Shown here piece by piece: positions 53,065 to 61,908 of a stretch of DNA of 64,000 nucleotides. The notes beneath the pieces are model-generated. The model saw nothing but the letters and a program-made list of their open reading frames with translations. It ran no database searches and was not told where the DNA came from. The stretch comes from Pseudomonas sp. MAG733B (GTDB taxonomy: Bacteria; Pseudomonadota; Gammaproteobacteria; Pseudomonadales; Pseudomonadaceae), in NCBI RefSeq assembly GCF_036884845.1, contig NZ_CP145732.1, positions 2,046,001-2,110,000 of the forward strand, read 5' to 3'. Positions within the stretch are counted from its first letter, which is position 1. Each line of letters opens with the position of its first letter. The translations under genes were made by a program, and so were the position numbers.

Positions 53065-54039
53065 ATGAGCCGTATTTTCGCTGACAACGCCCATTCCATC
53101 GGCAATACACCGCTGGTGCAGATCAACCGCATCGCCCCGCGTGGTGTGACCATCCTGGCGAAGATCGAAGGGCGCAACCCCGGTTACTCGGTCAAGTGCC
53201 GTATCGGCGCGAACATGATCTGGGACGCCGAAAGCACCGGCAAACTCAAGCCAGGCATGACCATTGTCGAACCGACCTCCGGCAATACCGGCATCGGCCT
53301 GGCCTTCGTCGCGGCCGCGCGGGGCTATAAGTTGATGCTGACCATGCCTTCTTCCATGAGCATCGAGCGACGCAAGGTGCTCAAGGCGCTGGGCGCGGAA
53401 CTGGTACTGACGGAGCCGGCCAAGGGCATGAAGGGCGCGATCGAGAAAGCGGGCGAAATCGTCGCCAGCGATCCGTCCAAATACTTCATGCCGGCGCAAT
53501 TCGATAACCCGGCCAACCCGGCCATCCACGAAAAAACCACTGGTCCGGAAATCTGGAACGATACGGACGGCGCAGTGGATGTTTTGGTGTCAGGTGTCGG
53601 AACCGGGGGAACCATTACCGGCGTCTCGCGGTATATCAAGAATACCCAAGGCAAACCGATCATCTCGGTGGCGGTGGAGCCGATCGTATCGCCGGTGATT
53701 ACCCAGGCGCTGGCCGGCGAAGAGATCAAGCCGAGCCCGCACAAAATCCAGGGTATCGGTGCCGGTTTCGTGCCGAAGAACCTGGACCTGTCTATCGTTG
53801 ATCGGGTGGAATTGGTCAGCGACGAAGAGTCCAAGACCATGGCACTGCGTTTGATGCAGGAAGAAGGGATTCTATGCGGCATCTCCTGCGGTGCGGCGAT
53901 GGCGGTGGCGGTGCGGCTGGCCGAGACACCGGAAATGCAGGGCAAGACGATCGTGGTGATCTTGCCGGATTCCGGTGAGCGATACCTGTCGAGCATGTTG
54001 TTCAGCGACCTGTTTACCGAGCAGGAGAACCAGCAGTAA
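53065..54039 (+). CDS. cysK: Cysteine synthase A
   Basis: A 324-aa PLP enzyme that forms cysteine from O-acetylserine and sulfide. The Schiff-base lysine is K44 in [12 protein letters not shown], the substrate loop is TSGNTGIGL near residue 73, and the phosphate-binding glycine loop is GVGTGGTI near 182. The ATG at 53065 follows AAGGA; the open frame extends to 53026 without a second ribosome binding site. Confidence 0.95.
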   Translation: MSRIFADNAHSIGNTPLVQINRIAPRGVTILAKIEGRNPGYSVKCRIGANMIWDAESTGKLKPGMTIVEPTSGNTGIGLAFVAAARGYKLMLTMPSSMSIERRKVLKALGAELVLTEPAKGMKGAIEKAGEIVASDPSKYFMPAQFDNPANPAIHEKTTGPEIWNDTDGAVDVLVSGVGTGGTITGVSRYIKNTQGKPIISVAVEPIVSPVITQALAGEEIKPSPHKIQGIGAGFVPKNLDLSIVDRVELVSDEESKTMALRLMQEEGILCGISCGAAMAVAVRLAETPEMQGKTIVVILPDSGERYLSSMLFSDLFTEQENQQ

Positions 54040-54059
54040 CGGTCAGGTTTCGGGCGATG

Positions 54060-54088
54060 GTGGAGAAGGGCGTAAATGCCTTCTCCAT
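54060..54088 (+). other. hairpin after cysK
   Basis: GGAGAAGG-cgtaaatg-CCTTCTCC, eight base pairs, but without a T tract; could protect the 3' end or act as a weak terminator. Confidence 0.45.
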
Positions 54089-54125
54089 CAGGGCTGATTC
54101 AAGGCAGCCCGCGTTCAGGCGCGTT

Positions 54126-54161
54126 GTGTTAACTAATGTGTTGTTGCGCAATCGTTAACAC
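54126..54161. promoter_or_regulatory. perfect spaced inverted repeat upstream of lpxO
   Basis: GTGTTAAC (54126-54133) and GTTAACAC (54154-54161), 20 bases apart. Candidate operator for lpxO expression; no regulator is known. Confidence 0.4.
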
Positions 54162-54272
54162 TGAATGTTGGTTTAGACGGGTTTTTCCCTGGGTTGGCAA
54201 TGTTTATCATGCCAACAGCGACGTCGGGTAAATGGCGTTGTGCAACGTGTGTCTGTTACCAAGGAGCTGTAG

Positions 54273-55211
54273 ATGACTTTATCCTTTGCCGCGAAGGCGT
54301 CGTTGTTGTTGCTGTTTCTCGGCAGCACCCTCTATGTGCATTTACGTGGCAAGGCCCGTTTACCGGTTCTGCGTCAGTTCGTAAACCACTCTGCGCTGTT
54401 TGCACCTTACAACGCCTTGATGTACATGTTCTCCAGCGTGCCCTCCAAGCCTTATCTGGACCGCAGCCGGTTTCCTGAATTGGATGTGCTCAAGCACAAT
54501 TGGGAAGCCATTCGCGACGAAGCGATGCACTTGTTCGACGAGGGCTACATCCGCGCCGCCGAAAAGAACAACGACGCCGGTTTCGGTTCGTTCTTCAAGA
54601 AAGGCTGGAAGCGTTTCTACCTCAAGTGGTACGACAAACCTTTGCCATCGGCCGAGCTGCTATGCCCGAAGACCGTGGCACTGGTCAGCAGCATTCCCAA
54701 CGTCAAGGGCGCAATGTTTGCGCTGCTTCCGGGCGGCAGCCACCTCAACCCACACCGCGACCCGTTCGCCGGTTCCCTGCGCTATCACCTGGGCCTGTCG
54801 ACCCCCAATTCAGATGATTGCCGCATTTTTGTCGACGGACAGGTTTACGCCTGGCGCGATGGCGAAGATGTGATGTTTGATGAGACCTATGTGCACTGGG
54901 TCAAGAACGAAACCGACCAGACCCGGGTCATCCTGTTTTGTGACATCGAGCGACCGCTGAGCAATCGCCTGATGACGCGTATCAACCGTTCGATCAGTGC
55001 TTTTTTGGGCCGCGCCACCGCACCGCAAAACCTCGATGACGAGCGTGTTGGCGGAATCAATCAGGCGTATGCGTGGAGCAAGAACTCGAGCGACAAAATC
55101 AGCGGTGCCGTCAAACAGTGGAAGCGCCGCAATCCCAAGGCTTACCGGGTGCTGCGGCCGGTGTTGGCAGTGGTGGTGCTGGCGTTGTTGGGGTATTGGT
55201 TGTTTGGGTGA
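54273..55211 (+). CDS. lpxO: Lipid A hydroxylase LpxO-like aspartyl/asparaginyl beta-hydroxylase family protein
   Basis: A 312-aa Fe(II)/2-oxoglutarate dioxygenase. One N-terminal membrane segment (5-24), a C-terminal one (about 289-310), and the metal-binding motif HRDPFAGSLRYHLGLS near residue 161 with HWVKNET near 209 supplying the distal histidine. LpxO hydroxylates the secondary acyl chain of lipid A at the inner membrane. Start ATG 54273 after AAGGAG. Another lipid A modifier, eptA, is also in this window. Confidence 0.88.
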   Translation: MTLSFAAKASLLLLFLGSTLYVHLRGKARLPVLRQFVNHSALFAPYNALMYMFSSVPSKPYLDRSRFPELDVLKHNWEAIRDEAMHLFDEGYIRAAEKNNDAGFGSFFKKGWKRFYLKWYDKPLPSAELLCPKTVALVSSIPNVKGAMFALLPGGSHLNPHRDPFAGSLRYHLGLSTPNSDDCRIFVDGQVYAWRDGEDVMFDETYVHWVKNETDQTRVILFCDIERPLSNRLMTRINRSISAFLGRATAPQNLDDERVGGINQAYAWSKNSSDKISGAVKQWKRRNPKAYRVLRPVLAVVVLALLGYWLFG

Positions 55212-55222
55212 TGTCTGCATGA

Positions 55223-55252
55223 AAAAACCGCTCCCTGGGAGCGGTTTTTTTA
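55223..55252. terminator. bidirectional terminator after lpxO
   Basis: AAAAAACCGCTCC-ctg-GGAGCGGTTTTTTT. The stop codon of the minus-strand 71-aa gene (TTA at 55250-55252 on the plus strand) is part of the tail. Confidence 0.92.
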
Positions 55253-55465
55253 TTGCGAAAATTTGAATGACGCGCCTGCGAGGACGCCATCAGGCTCCTC
55301 TTCGATGCCTGTAACGATTAGTTGCAGTATCCGGCGCTCACTGGCCGTCAGCTCTAGGGCAACGTTTATATTTGCCACTGAGGGTGAACGTTTTTTTGAG
55401 GGAGGCTTTTTAATCACTTTACGCATCTTTCCTCCAGTGCTGATTACTAATTGAACAGTTTTCAC
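55250..55465 (-). CDS. 71-aa hypothetical protein coupled to GNAT gene
   Basis: A 71-aa protein with a basic N terminus (KKPPSKKRSPS near residue 20) and an acidic end (TGIEEEPDGV). No known family is recognised. It begins with GTG at 55465 overlapping the GNAT stop as GTGA; GGAGAG lies about ten bases upstream inside the GNAT gene, so translation is coupled. That arrangement is the main evidence that it is real. G+C is clearly lower than in neighbouring genes. Confidence 0.6.
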   Translation of the reverse strand: MKTVQLVISTGGKMRKVIKKPPSKKRSPSVANINVALELTASERRILQLIVTGIEEEPDGVLAGASFKFSQ

Positions 55466-56115
55466 GATACTAGGCTCTCCACTGCTTTGACAAGGCGGCG
55501 ATCAGCGTCGAAGTAAAAGCCGAGTCGCTTGTAAATTGAAATCGCTCCATCCAGCGGCTCTTGAACCTCCATTAGCGTGCTGCCAATGATTCGGGCGTAC
55601 TGTTCAATAACCAGTATGGAGAGTGACGCAATTCGTTTTTTTAGGGGGTGAGGCGTTCCGGGATACCCCTCCAATCGAACAATCCGGATTCTTTGCCGGC
55701 TTCTGTTTGGATTGGCGAAGCATAGTCCACACAGTTGTTCATCGAACCAGATAGCAATGTCGAGTGCTAATGGCTCCCTTGCTTTCCATTCGGTAACCTC
55801 ATCCCATGAAAAGTATGAATCCTCCCAGTGCTCCCAAGCCGCGAGTGCGTGCGTGTTAATGGCTTCGTAACGTATTCGAGATAGATCGATTTTTGTTCGG
55901 CCAGTTATCTCCAGTTCATGCTGCAATTGGACAGTCTTGATGCCAGCAAGCTTTCTTGCTCTCGACCTGTACAGTTGATACCGGATATGAGTCCTTTCCC
56001 TTGGCATGTGCTCTCTTGCATTCCATTTCCCATCGTTTGACGTTACAGCTTCAATCCTAGACAGCACCCTCCCGCCTGTCGTTACTGGCCCTTTGACCAA
56101 CTCATTGCAAACCAT
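55462..56115 (-). CDS. GNAT-like N-acetyltransferase
   Basis: A 217-aa protein whose C-terminal part carries GNAT traits: acceptor/CoA region around residues 140-170 (RLEGYPGTPHPLKKRIASLS) and the terminal ISIYKRLGFYFDAD near residue 197. The N-terminal half has many charged and aromatic residues and does not match a known domain. Two sampled lines of its coding sequence have 28/60 and 31/60 G or C, below flanking genes. ATG 56115 is used; GTG at 56124 is possible. Function unknown. Confidence 0.72.
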   Translation of the reverse strand: MVCNELVKGPVTTGGRVLSRIEAVTSNDGKWNAREHMPRERTHIRYQLYRSRARKLAGIKTVQLQHELEITGRTKIDLSRIRYEAINTHALAAWEHWEDSYFSWDEVTEWKAREPLALDIAIWFDEQLCGLCFANPNRSRQRIRIVRLEGYPGTPHPLKKRIASLSILVIEQYARIIGSTLMEVQEPLDGAISIYKRLGFYFDADRRLVKAVESLVS

Positions 56116-56124
56116 GTCGCCCAC

Positions 56125-56449
56125 TGGTTATAGTCGGCGCACAGTGAGTTTCAGGACTCACTTTTTTATCCCCCAAATAAAGATCAGCCCAATGCCTGCA
56201 TCCCACATCAACGCGGTAGTCGATTCAGCGGTCAACGCTGGCGTCGTGCCGTGCGGGAATCAGCAGCCGGGGCAGATCAGTCATTACCCCCCTCCTGTCA
56301 GTCGCACGCCGGTTTGCGCGGTGGTCTCGCCGCCGGGTGTTGGCGTTTCGGGCTGATCAGCATTTTCTGCTGAACCCCGTGCACACCTGAAAACAACTGA
56401 ATTTCAGCTTCGGCTGAGTTGGCTTTTTGCCTGACTACAGGTGGTATTC
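56125..56449. other. intergenic region between GNAT gene and EamA gene
   Basis: A 325-bp stretch with the palindrome at 56143-56167, listed separately, and otherwise only weak open frames, including a possible 54-aa frame from 56191 (MPASHINAVVDS...) that lacks a ribosome binding site. Confidence 0.6.
56127..56167 (-). promoter_or_regulatory. palindrome and possible promoter of the GNAT gene
   Basis: AGTGAGT-ttcagg-ACTCACT (56143-56162) followed by T6 on the plus strand. On the minus strand TATAAC (56132-56127) could be a -10, and the palindrome would then centre on the -35. The predicted transcript would begin near 56120, almost at the ATG (56115). Alternatively it is a plus-strand terminator. 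Confidence 0.45.
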
Positions 56450-57313
56450 ATGTTTGTCCTTTCGAAAAAATCCGCGCTCGCGGCCGCATCCACGAGCCTT
56501 TTCGTCTTGCTGTGGAGCAGCGGGGCGATCTTCTCCAAATGGGGCCTGGCCCACGCATCACCCTTTGCGTTTCTGTTGTTTCGCTTCGTCATCGCCTTGT
56601 GCGGTCTGGTGCTGCTGGTGCCGTTGTTCAAACTGAAATTGCCCAAGGGCGGCAGGCCGATGCTGTATGCGATGGCCACGGGCGTGGTGTTGCTGGGGGC
56701 GTATCAGATTTTCTATCTGCTGGCGCTCGACCTCAAAGTGACGCCTGGGGTGATGGCGACGATCATGGGGGTGCAACCGATTCTCACCGTGGTGCTGATG
56801 GAGAGACAGCGTTCCTGGAGCCGGATGTTCGGCCTGTCACTGGGTTTGGCCGGGTTGATCATGGTGGTCTATCAGGGCATCGGCCTGGCCGGTATGTCGT
56901 TGGCCGGGATGCTTTTTGGTTTGCTGGCGCTGGCGAGCATGACGTTCGGCTCGATCATGCAAAAGCGCATCACCGACAATCCTCTCGGCACGCTGCCGGT
57001 GCAGTACCTCGCCGGGCTTTTGCTCTGCGGGATCTTCGTGCCGTTCCAGCCGTTTTACTTCGAGCACAGCGTCGGTTTTGTCGTACCGGTGCTGTGGATG
57101 GGGTTGGTGGTGTCGGTGTTGGCGACTTTGCTGCTGTATCGCTTGATTGCCCGGGGCAATCTGGTGAATGTCACCAGTCTGTTCTATCTGGTGCCTGCGG
57201 TGACGGCGGTGATGGACTACCTGTTTTTCGGCAACCGATTGGCGACGCTTAGCATGCTCGGCATGCTGTTGATCATCGTCGGTCTGGTGTTTGTATTCCG
57301 TAAAACGGCGTAA
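56450..57313 (+). CDS. EamA/DMT family transporter
   Basis: A 287-aa inner-membrane exporter of two EamA repeats and ten predicted helices, starting FVLLWSSGAIFSKWGLAHASP and with FYLVPAVTAVMDYLFFGNRL near the end, typical of RhaT/EamA amino acid and metabolite exporters. Substrate unknown. ATG 56450 follows AGGTGG. Confidence 0.88.
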   Translation: MFVLSKKSALAAASTSLFVLLWSSGAIFSKWGLAHASPFAFLLFRFVIALCGLVLLVPLFKLKLPKGGRPMLYAMATGVVLLGAYQIFYLLALDLKVTPGVMATIMGVQPILTVVLMERQRSWSRMFGLSLGLAGLIMVVYQGIGLAGMSLAGMLFGLLALASMTFGSIMQKRITDNPLGTLPVQYLAGLLLCGIFVPFQPFYFEHSVGFVVPVLWMGLVVSVLATLLLYRLIARGNLVNVTSLFYLVPAVTAVMDYLFFGNRLATLSMLGMLLIIVGLVFVFRKTA

Positions 57314-57320
57314 AGCGACA

Positions 57321-57352
57321 AAGGCCCGGAGCATGACTCCGGGCCTTTTTTA
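57321..57352. terminator. bidirectional intrinsic terminator
   Basis: AAGGCCCGGAG-catga-CTCCGGGCCTTTTTT between the EamA gene and the LysR gene; the LysR stop (TTA at 57350-57352, plus strand) lies in the T tail. Confidence 0.93.
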
Positions 57353-58291
57353 TTTGCTCAGCGCATGCTCGGCCCGCACCGAGTTCATGAACGCCTGCAT
57401 CGCCGAAGATTGAATGCGATGTCGGCGGGTGATCAAGCCATACGGTGGCAAACTCGCCTCGAACTTGATCGGCAGCACTGCCAGCAGGTCACGCCCCGGA
57501 TAATCCTCAACCACCGATACCGGCGTGACGCCGAGCATGTCGGTCTGCTGAATCAACGAGAGCAAGGTCATGATCGATGTGGTTTCAACGATGCTGCTGG
57601 GGATGTCGACCCGCGCGTTGTGGAACACCTGATTGATGATCGCGCGCATCGGGCTCGGATGCTGTTGCAGCACCCAGGTCATATTCTGCAATTCGGCCCA
57701 GCTCAATTGTGTGGCTTTAGCCAATGGATGCTGTGCCCCTGCAATCACGCACAAAGCCTCTTCACCGAGGCTGTCGAACAGCAACTCTTCGGCTCGGGCA
57801 CCTGGAGGAATCCGCCCCAATACGATGTCCAGTTGATCCTGTAAGAGCGCCTGCACCAGCACGTCGCTGGTATCGACTTGAATGCTCATGGACAACCGTG
57901 GATGGCTTTGTTTCAAGGTCGCGATGGTGCGGGTCAGCAGGCCCGATGCGAGTGCCGGAATGGCGCCGACCGCAACCCGGCCAAGGTTGCCGGATTCAAG
58001 CGCCACCAGTTCTTCGCGCATGCCGCTGAGTTCGGCGAAGACCATTCGTGCGTAGTAGATGACGGTTTCTCCGAACGGGGTAGAGCGCATGCCACGGGGC
58101 AGGCGTTCGAAGAGTTCGACACCGAGCAAGTCCTCGGCTTCGTGCAGCATCTTGGTGGCGGCGGGTTGGGTCATGCCGATGTGATCGGCGGCGCGGCGCA
58201 GCGAGCCGAATTCCTGCAACGCCAGCATCAACCGCAGTTGGCGCAGACGCAGTCGACTGTGGATCACATTGGCAACAGGAATTCGGGTCAT
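57350..58291 (-). CDS. LysR family transcriptional regulator (tct-linked)
   Basis: A 313-aa LysR protein: helix-turn-helix at about residues 12-70 (LRLRQLRLMLALQEFGSLRRAADHIGMTQPAATKMLHEAE), effector domain from about 98. It follows the second tctCBA set on the same strand after 69 bp and is the probable regulator of it. ATG 58291 is used; the frame is open to 58333. Confidence 0.9.
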   Translation of the reverse strand: MTRIPVANVIHSRLRLRQLRLMLALQEFGSLRRAADHIGMTQPAATKMLHEAEDLLGVELFERLPRGMRSTPFGETVIYYARMVFAELSGMREELVALESGNLGRVAVGAIPALASGLLTRTIATLKQSHPRLSMSIQVDTSDVLVQALLQDQLDIVLGRIPPGARAEELLFDSLGEEALCVIAGAQHPLAKATQLSWAELQNMTWVLQQHPSPMRAIINQVFHNARVDIPSSIVETTSIMTLLSLIQQTDMLGVTPVSVVEDYPGRDLLAVLPIKFEASLPPYGLITRRHRIQSSAMQAFMNSVRAEHALSK

Positions 58292-58360
58292 GGGCCGCGC
58301 TCGCAAGAAAGTCTGCGGCAAGCCTGACAACAAATGTCAGGCGTTGCCAGCATTGCTGTG

Positions 58361-59890
58361 TCACAGCACTGATTTTGCTTTCGCGACGTGGGATTTGCGC
58401 AGGCCCATCAGGGTTTGCAGTGCCTTGGAAATCAACGGCCAGAACAGCATCAGCAGCGCTGCCGTGGTCAGGCTGCCGACTAATGGGTTGGACCAGAAAA
58501 TCCCCAGTTGCCCGTCCGAGAACAGCATCGACTGACGGAACGCATCTTCCGCTTTGTCGCCCAGTACCGCCGCCAGCACCAGCGGCGCAATCGGGTAACC
58601 GAGTTTCTTGAACAGATAACCCAGCGCGCCGAAGCCCAGCATCAGCACCACGTCGAAGAACGAGTTGTGCACCGAGTACGCGCCGATGGCGCACACCATG
58701 ATGATGATCGGCGCGATGATCGAAAACGGAATGCGCAGGATCGAGGCGAACAGTGGCACGGTGGCCAACACCACGATCAGGCTCACCACGTTGCCCAGGT
58801 ACATGCTGGCGATCAGGCCCCAGACAAAATCGTGCTGCTCGACGAACAGCGTCGGCCCAGGGTGCAGGCCCCAGATCATCAAACCGCCAAGCATCACCGC
58901 AGCGGTGGCTGAACCTGGAATGCCCAGGGTCAGCATCGGCAACAGGGCGCTGGTGCCCGCGGCGTGGTCGGCAGTTTCGGGGGCGATCACGCCTTCGATT
59001 TCGCCTTTGCCGAAGTTCTCGCGGTTCTTCGAAAAGCGCCGCGCCAGGCTGTAGCTCATGAACGATGCCGCAGTCGGCCCGCCAGGCGTGATGCCCATCC
59101 AGCAACCGACCAGCGTGCTGCGCACAATCGTCCACCAGTAGCGCGGCAACTTGGCCCAGGTGCGCAAAATCACCATTGGTGTAATGCGCGCGTGTTCGCC
59201 ACGAAACACCAGGCCTTCCTCCACGGTGCAGAGGATTTCACCGATGCCGAACAGGCCGATCACAGCCACTTCAAAACTGATGCCGGTCATCAGAGTCGGT
59301 TGGTCGAAGGTCAGGCGCAGGTTGCCCGATACGGTGTCCATGCCGACCGCCGCCATGGCGAAACCGATCATCATCGCCACCACGGTTTTCAGCGGTGGGT
59401 TCTTGCTCATGCCGATGAAGGTGCAGAACGCCAACAGATACACCGCGAAGAACTCCGGCGAACTGAACGACATGGCGAACGCGGCAATCTTCGTCGACAG
59501 GAATGTCAGCAACAACACCCCGCACAGGGCACCGATCAGCGCCGAACTGAACGCGGCGGTCAGGGCTTCGGCGGCGCGGCCTTCGCGGGCCATCGGATAG
59601 CCGTCGAAGGTGGTCGCCACCGATGAGGGTTCACCGGGTATGTTGAACAGGATCGAGGTGATCGAGCCACCGAACAGCGCCCCCCAATACATGCACGACA
59701 GCAGAATGATCGCCGACACCGGCGACATGGTGAACGTCAGTGGCAGCAGCAACGCCACGCCATTGGGGGCACCGAGGCCGGGCAGGACGCCGACCAGAAT
59801 GCCCAGCAGCACGCCGATCACCATCAGGCCGATATGGCCCGGGGTCAGGATCAGGTTCATGCCTTGCAACAGGGAATCGAATTCGCTCAT
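58361..59890 (-). CDS. Tripartite tricarboxylate transporter, large permease subunit TctA (second locus)
   Basis: A 509-aa TctA-family permease, with GVLLGILVGVLPGLGAPNGVA near residue 25 and LGIPGSATAAVMLGGL near 330. It is the counterpart of the first-locus TctA but with different side chains, and overlaps tctB by four bases (ATGA, start 59890). The substrate is not known; no porin or TctDE pair is next to it. ATG 59890 is the start. Confidence 0.93.
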   Translation of the reverse strand: MSEFDSLLQGMNLILTPGHIGLMVIGVLLGILVGVLPGLGAPNGVALLLPLTFTMSPVSAIILLSCMYWGALFGGSITSILFNIPGEPSSVATTFDGYPMAREGRAAEALTAAFSSALIGALCGVLLLTFLSTKIAAFAMSFSSPEFFAVYLLAFCTFIGMSKNPPLKTVVAMMIGFAMAAVGMDTVSGNLRLTFDQPTLMTGISFEVAVIGLFGIGEILCTVEEGLVFRGEHARITPMVILRTWAKLPRYWWTIVRSTLVGCWMGITPGGPTAASFMSYSLARRFSKNRENFGKGEIEGVIAPETADHAAGTSALLPMLTLGIPGSATAAVMLGGLMIWGLHPGPTLFVEQHDFVWGLIASMYLGNVVSLIVVLATVPLFASILRIPFSIIAPIIIMVCAIGAYSVHNSFFDVVLMLGFGALGYLFKKLGYPIAPLVLAAVLGDKAEDAFRQSMLFSDGQLGIFWSNPLVGSLTTAALLMLFWPLISKALQTLMGLRKSHVAKAKSVL

Positions 59891-60420
59891 TTGAAATTTC
59901 TCCCGGCCAGGGCAATCCAGTCGCCCATTGGGCCGGCATCCAGCGGCACCTTGAACCACAACGCGAAAATCAGGTAACTGGCCAGCACCGCGCCGAGGGA
60001 CACGCTGCCGATCATCAACTTGCCATAAGGCTTGGCGCGGACCTTGTCACGCCACATGAACCAGGCAATGAACGCCGCCGAAGCGATGTAAATGCCGGTG
60101 AACGGCATCGCACCGACGAACAGCGCAATCGGCACGAACACCGACATCACTTGTTTGAAAGCACTGCGACTGACGAACGCGACGCTCAATACCTTCCAGC
60201 GCACCAGGGTCAGCACACCGTTGGCTACGCTCGCGGCGCTCAACATCAGGCCGATGTAAAAGGGGAAATAACCCGGCTCGGGGCCGGAATCACCCCAGCC
60301 GATGCCTTGTTCGACACTGCCGAACATCACCACGGCGCCGATCAGGGTGGTGAACAGCGCCAGGCCGAGTTCGACCCAACGGGTGCCGACCAGCGCCGGT
60401 GAATCCGAAGAATGGGACAT
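59887..60420 (-). CDS. Tripartite tricarboxylate transporter, small permease subunit TctB (second locus)
   Basis: A 177-aa protein with four hydrophobic segments (about 14-32, 43-64, 88-105 and 122-150), TctB family. Sequence is quite different from the first-locus TctB. It lies between tctC (52-bp gap) and tctA (overlap). Confidence 0.87.
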   Translation of the reverse strand: MSHSSDSPALVGTRWVELGLALFTTLIGAVVMFGSVEQGIGWGDSGPEPGYFPFYIGLMLSAASVANGVLTLVRWKVLSVAFVSRSAFKQVMSVFVPIALFVGAMPFTGIYIASAAFIAWFMWRDKVRAKPYGKLMIGSVSLGAVLASYLIFALWFKVPLDAGPMGDWIALAGRNFK

Positions 60421-60472
60421 GAAACACCTCCAGCAGGTGACGGCCGCCCTTGGGCGAGCGGCCCTGGCAACT

Positions 60473-61489
60473 TCAGTTTTTCAGCCAGCCGGCTTCTTTG
60501 AATACCGGGGTGACGCGGGCGGTGTCTTTTTCGATGTAGGCGGTCAGCGGTTCGCCTTCGAGGAAGGTCGGCACCAATGCGTTCTGCTTCACGTAGGCCT
60601 TGAACTCATCGGTCTGGGTGACTTTGCGCATCAGCTCGACGTAGAACGCCCGTTGTTCGGCGCTGATATCGCCGGGCATGAACACAGTGCGCGGGAAGCG
60701 GTATTGATCGATGCCCAGGCCTTGTTCATGACAGGTCGGAACATCGGCCCAGGATTTGTCGCCGGCGACTTTTTCAGTGTAGGCCATGCGCTCTTTACTG
60801 AAGACGCAGAGCGGTTCTACCTGGTCGCCGCGCCATTGGCTGATGCTTTCGCTGGGGTTGTTGACGTTGGCGGCGATGTGTTTGCCGGCCAGTTGAGTCG
60901 CGGCTTCGCTGCCGCTCTTGAACGGGATGTACACCAATTTGCTGTTGGTGGTCTGGTTGAGCAGCAGGGTCAGGGTCTGGTCGACGTCCTTGGACTGGCT
61001 GCCGCCCATGCGCAGGTTCGACGGGTCTGCCTTGACCGCTTCGTAGAAGCTTTTTGCGTCCTTCCACGGCGCGCCCTTGTAGCTCCAGAGGATGAAGTCG
61101 TCTTCCGCTACGGCGGCAATCGGTGTCAGCTCCTGCCATTGGTAGCCAAGCTTGGACACCAGTGGCAGCAGGTAAATGTTGTTGGTACCGATCACCAGTT
61201 TTTCGGCATCTCCCTTGTTCATCTTCATGTCGAGGAACGCTTCGGCGCCGTTGCCGCCGCCCTTGTTGAGGACGATGGTGTTGACGTCGAGCAGCTTGTG
61301 AGTGGTGATGATCGACTGGATCAGCCGACCGAGTTGGTCGGTGCCGCCACCGGGGCCGCCGGCTACGACGATTTCGACGTTCTTGTCCGGTTGCCAGGCA
61401 GCTTGAGCGAGCAGAGGGAGCGCGCCAGCGGCGACCAGGGTGCAGCCAAGAAACAGACGGGAAGTGCGACGGACGAATGCATTTCGCAT
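60473..61489 (-). CDS. Tripartite tricarboxylate transporter, substrate-binding protein TctC (second locus)
   Basis: A 338-aa TctC/Bug periplasmic receptor: signal peptide (1 to about 30, ending LLAQA), then AWQPDKNVEIVVAGGPGGGTDQLGRLIQ, the family ligand-loop. AGG stands before the ATG at 61489. The leader has an A-rich stretch (ACAAATACAAAAAACGAGG) but not an exact AANAANAA. The substrate is not known. Confidence 0.92.
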   Translation of the reverse strand: MRNAFVRRTSRLFLGCTLVAAGALPLLAQAAWQPDKNVEIVVAGGPGGGTDQLGRLIQSIITTHKLLDVNTIVLNKGGGNGAEAFLDMKMNKGDAEKLVIGTNNIYLLPLVSKLGYQWQELTPIAAVAEDDFILWSYKGAPWKDAKSFYEAVKADPSNLRMGGSQSKDVDQTLTLLLNQTTNSKLVYIPFKSGSEAATQLAGKHIAANVNNPSESISQWRGDQVEPLCVFSKERMAYTEKVAGDKSWADVPTCHEQGLGIDQYRFPRTVFMPGDISAEQRAFYVELMRKVTQTDEFKAYVKQNALVPTFLEGEPLTAYIEKDTARVTPVFKEAGWLKN

Positions 61490-61652
61490 GATGGAAGAGC
61501 CTCGTTTTTTGTATTTGTTATGAGTGGACTTGTCTGCGCTGTGAAGCCGCAAGCCTGGCCTGAGTGTGGGAACGCGCCGTCGCCGCGTCTAGTCAAAACA
61601 ATACATACACCGATAGCCTGGGGTTATAGCTAGGCGAACGAAGCAGTACTTC

Positions 61653-61752
61653 TGTAGGAGCGAGCCTGCTCGCGATGGACTAAAGGACACTGCGCTGATT
61701 CAGGAAGCACGCGTTTTCGTTGAAGACCATCGCGAGCAGGCTCGCTCCTACA
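61653..61752. repeat. REPIN-like paired inverted repeat, GAGCCTGCTCGCGATGG family
   Basis: Arms 61653-61678 and 61727-61752 are perfect 26-base reverse complements with a 48-base spacer. Variant of the 34621 family. Confidence 0.88.
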
Positions 61753-61908
61753 GAGGGGGGCGTGCCGACTTTGAAAGCTCGTTGAAAGCAGGGCATGACA
61801 TAACCCGTGGCTATCACCCGATTTCAAGTTTTGATTAGACGGTTATCACTGAGCCTTCGATAGTGCTCACAAACCGCCGCGATGAAGTGGCGCTGCAATC
61901 TCCACAAA

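Noticed and set aside
51859..53529. extension of the AsmA/DUF748 gene to a start at 53529
   Set aside because: It would run antisense through cysK; the membrane anchor at 52935 marks the natural N terminus.
54170..54185. possible PhoP box GGTTTA...GTTTT before lpxO
   Set aside because: The two half-sites are 10 bp apart rather than 11, and the second lacks the final A; too weak to call.
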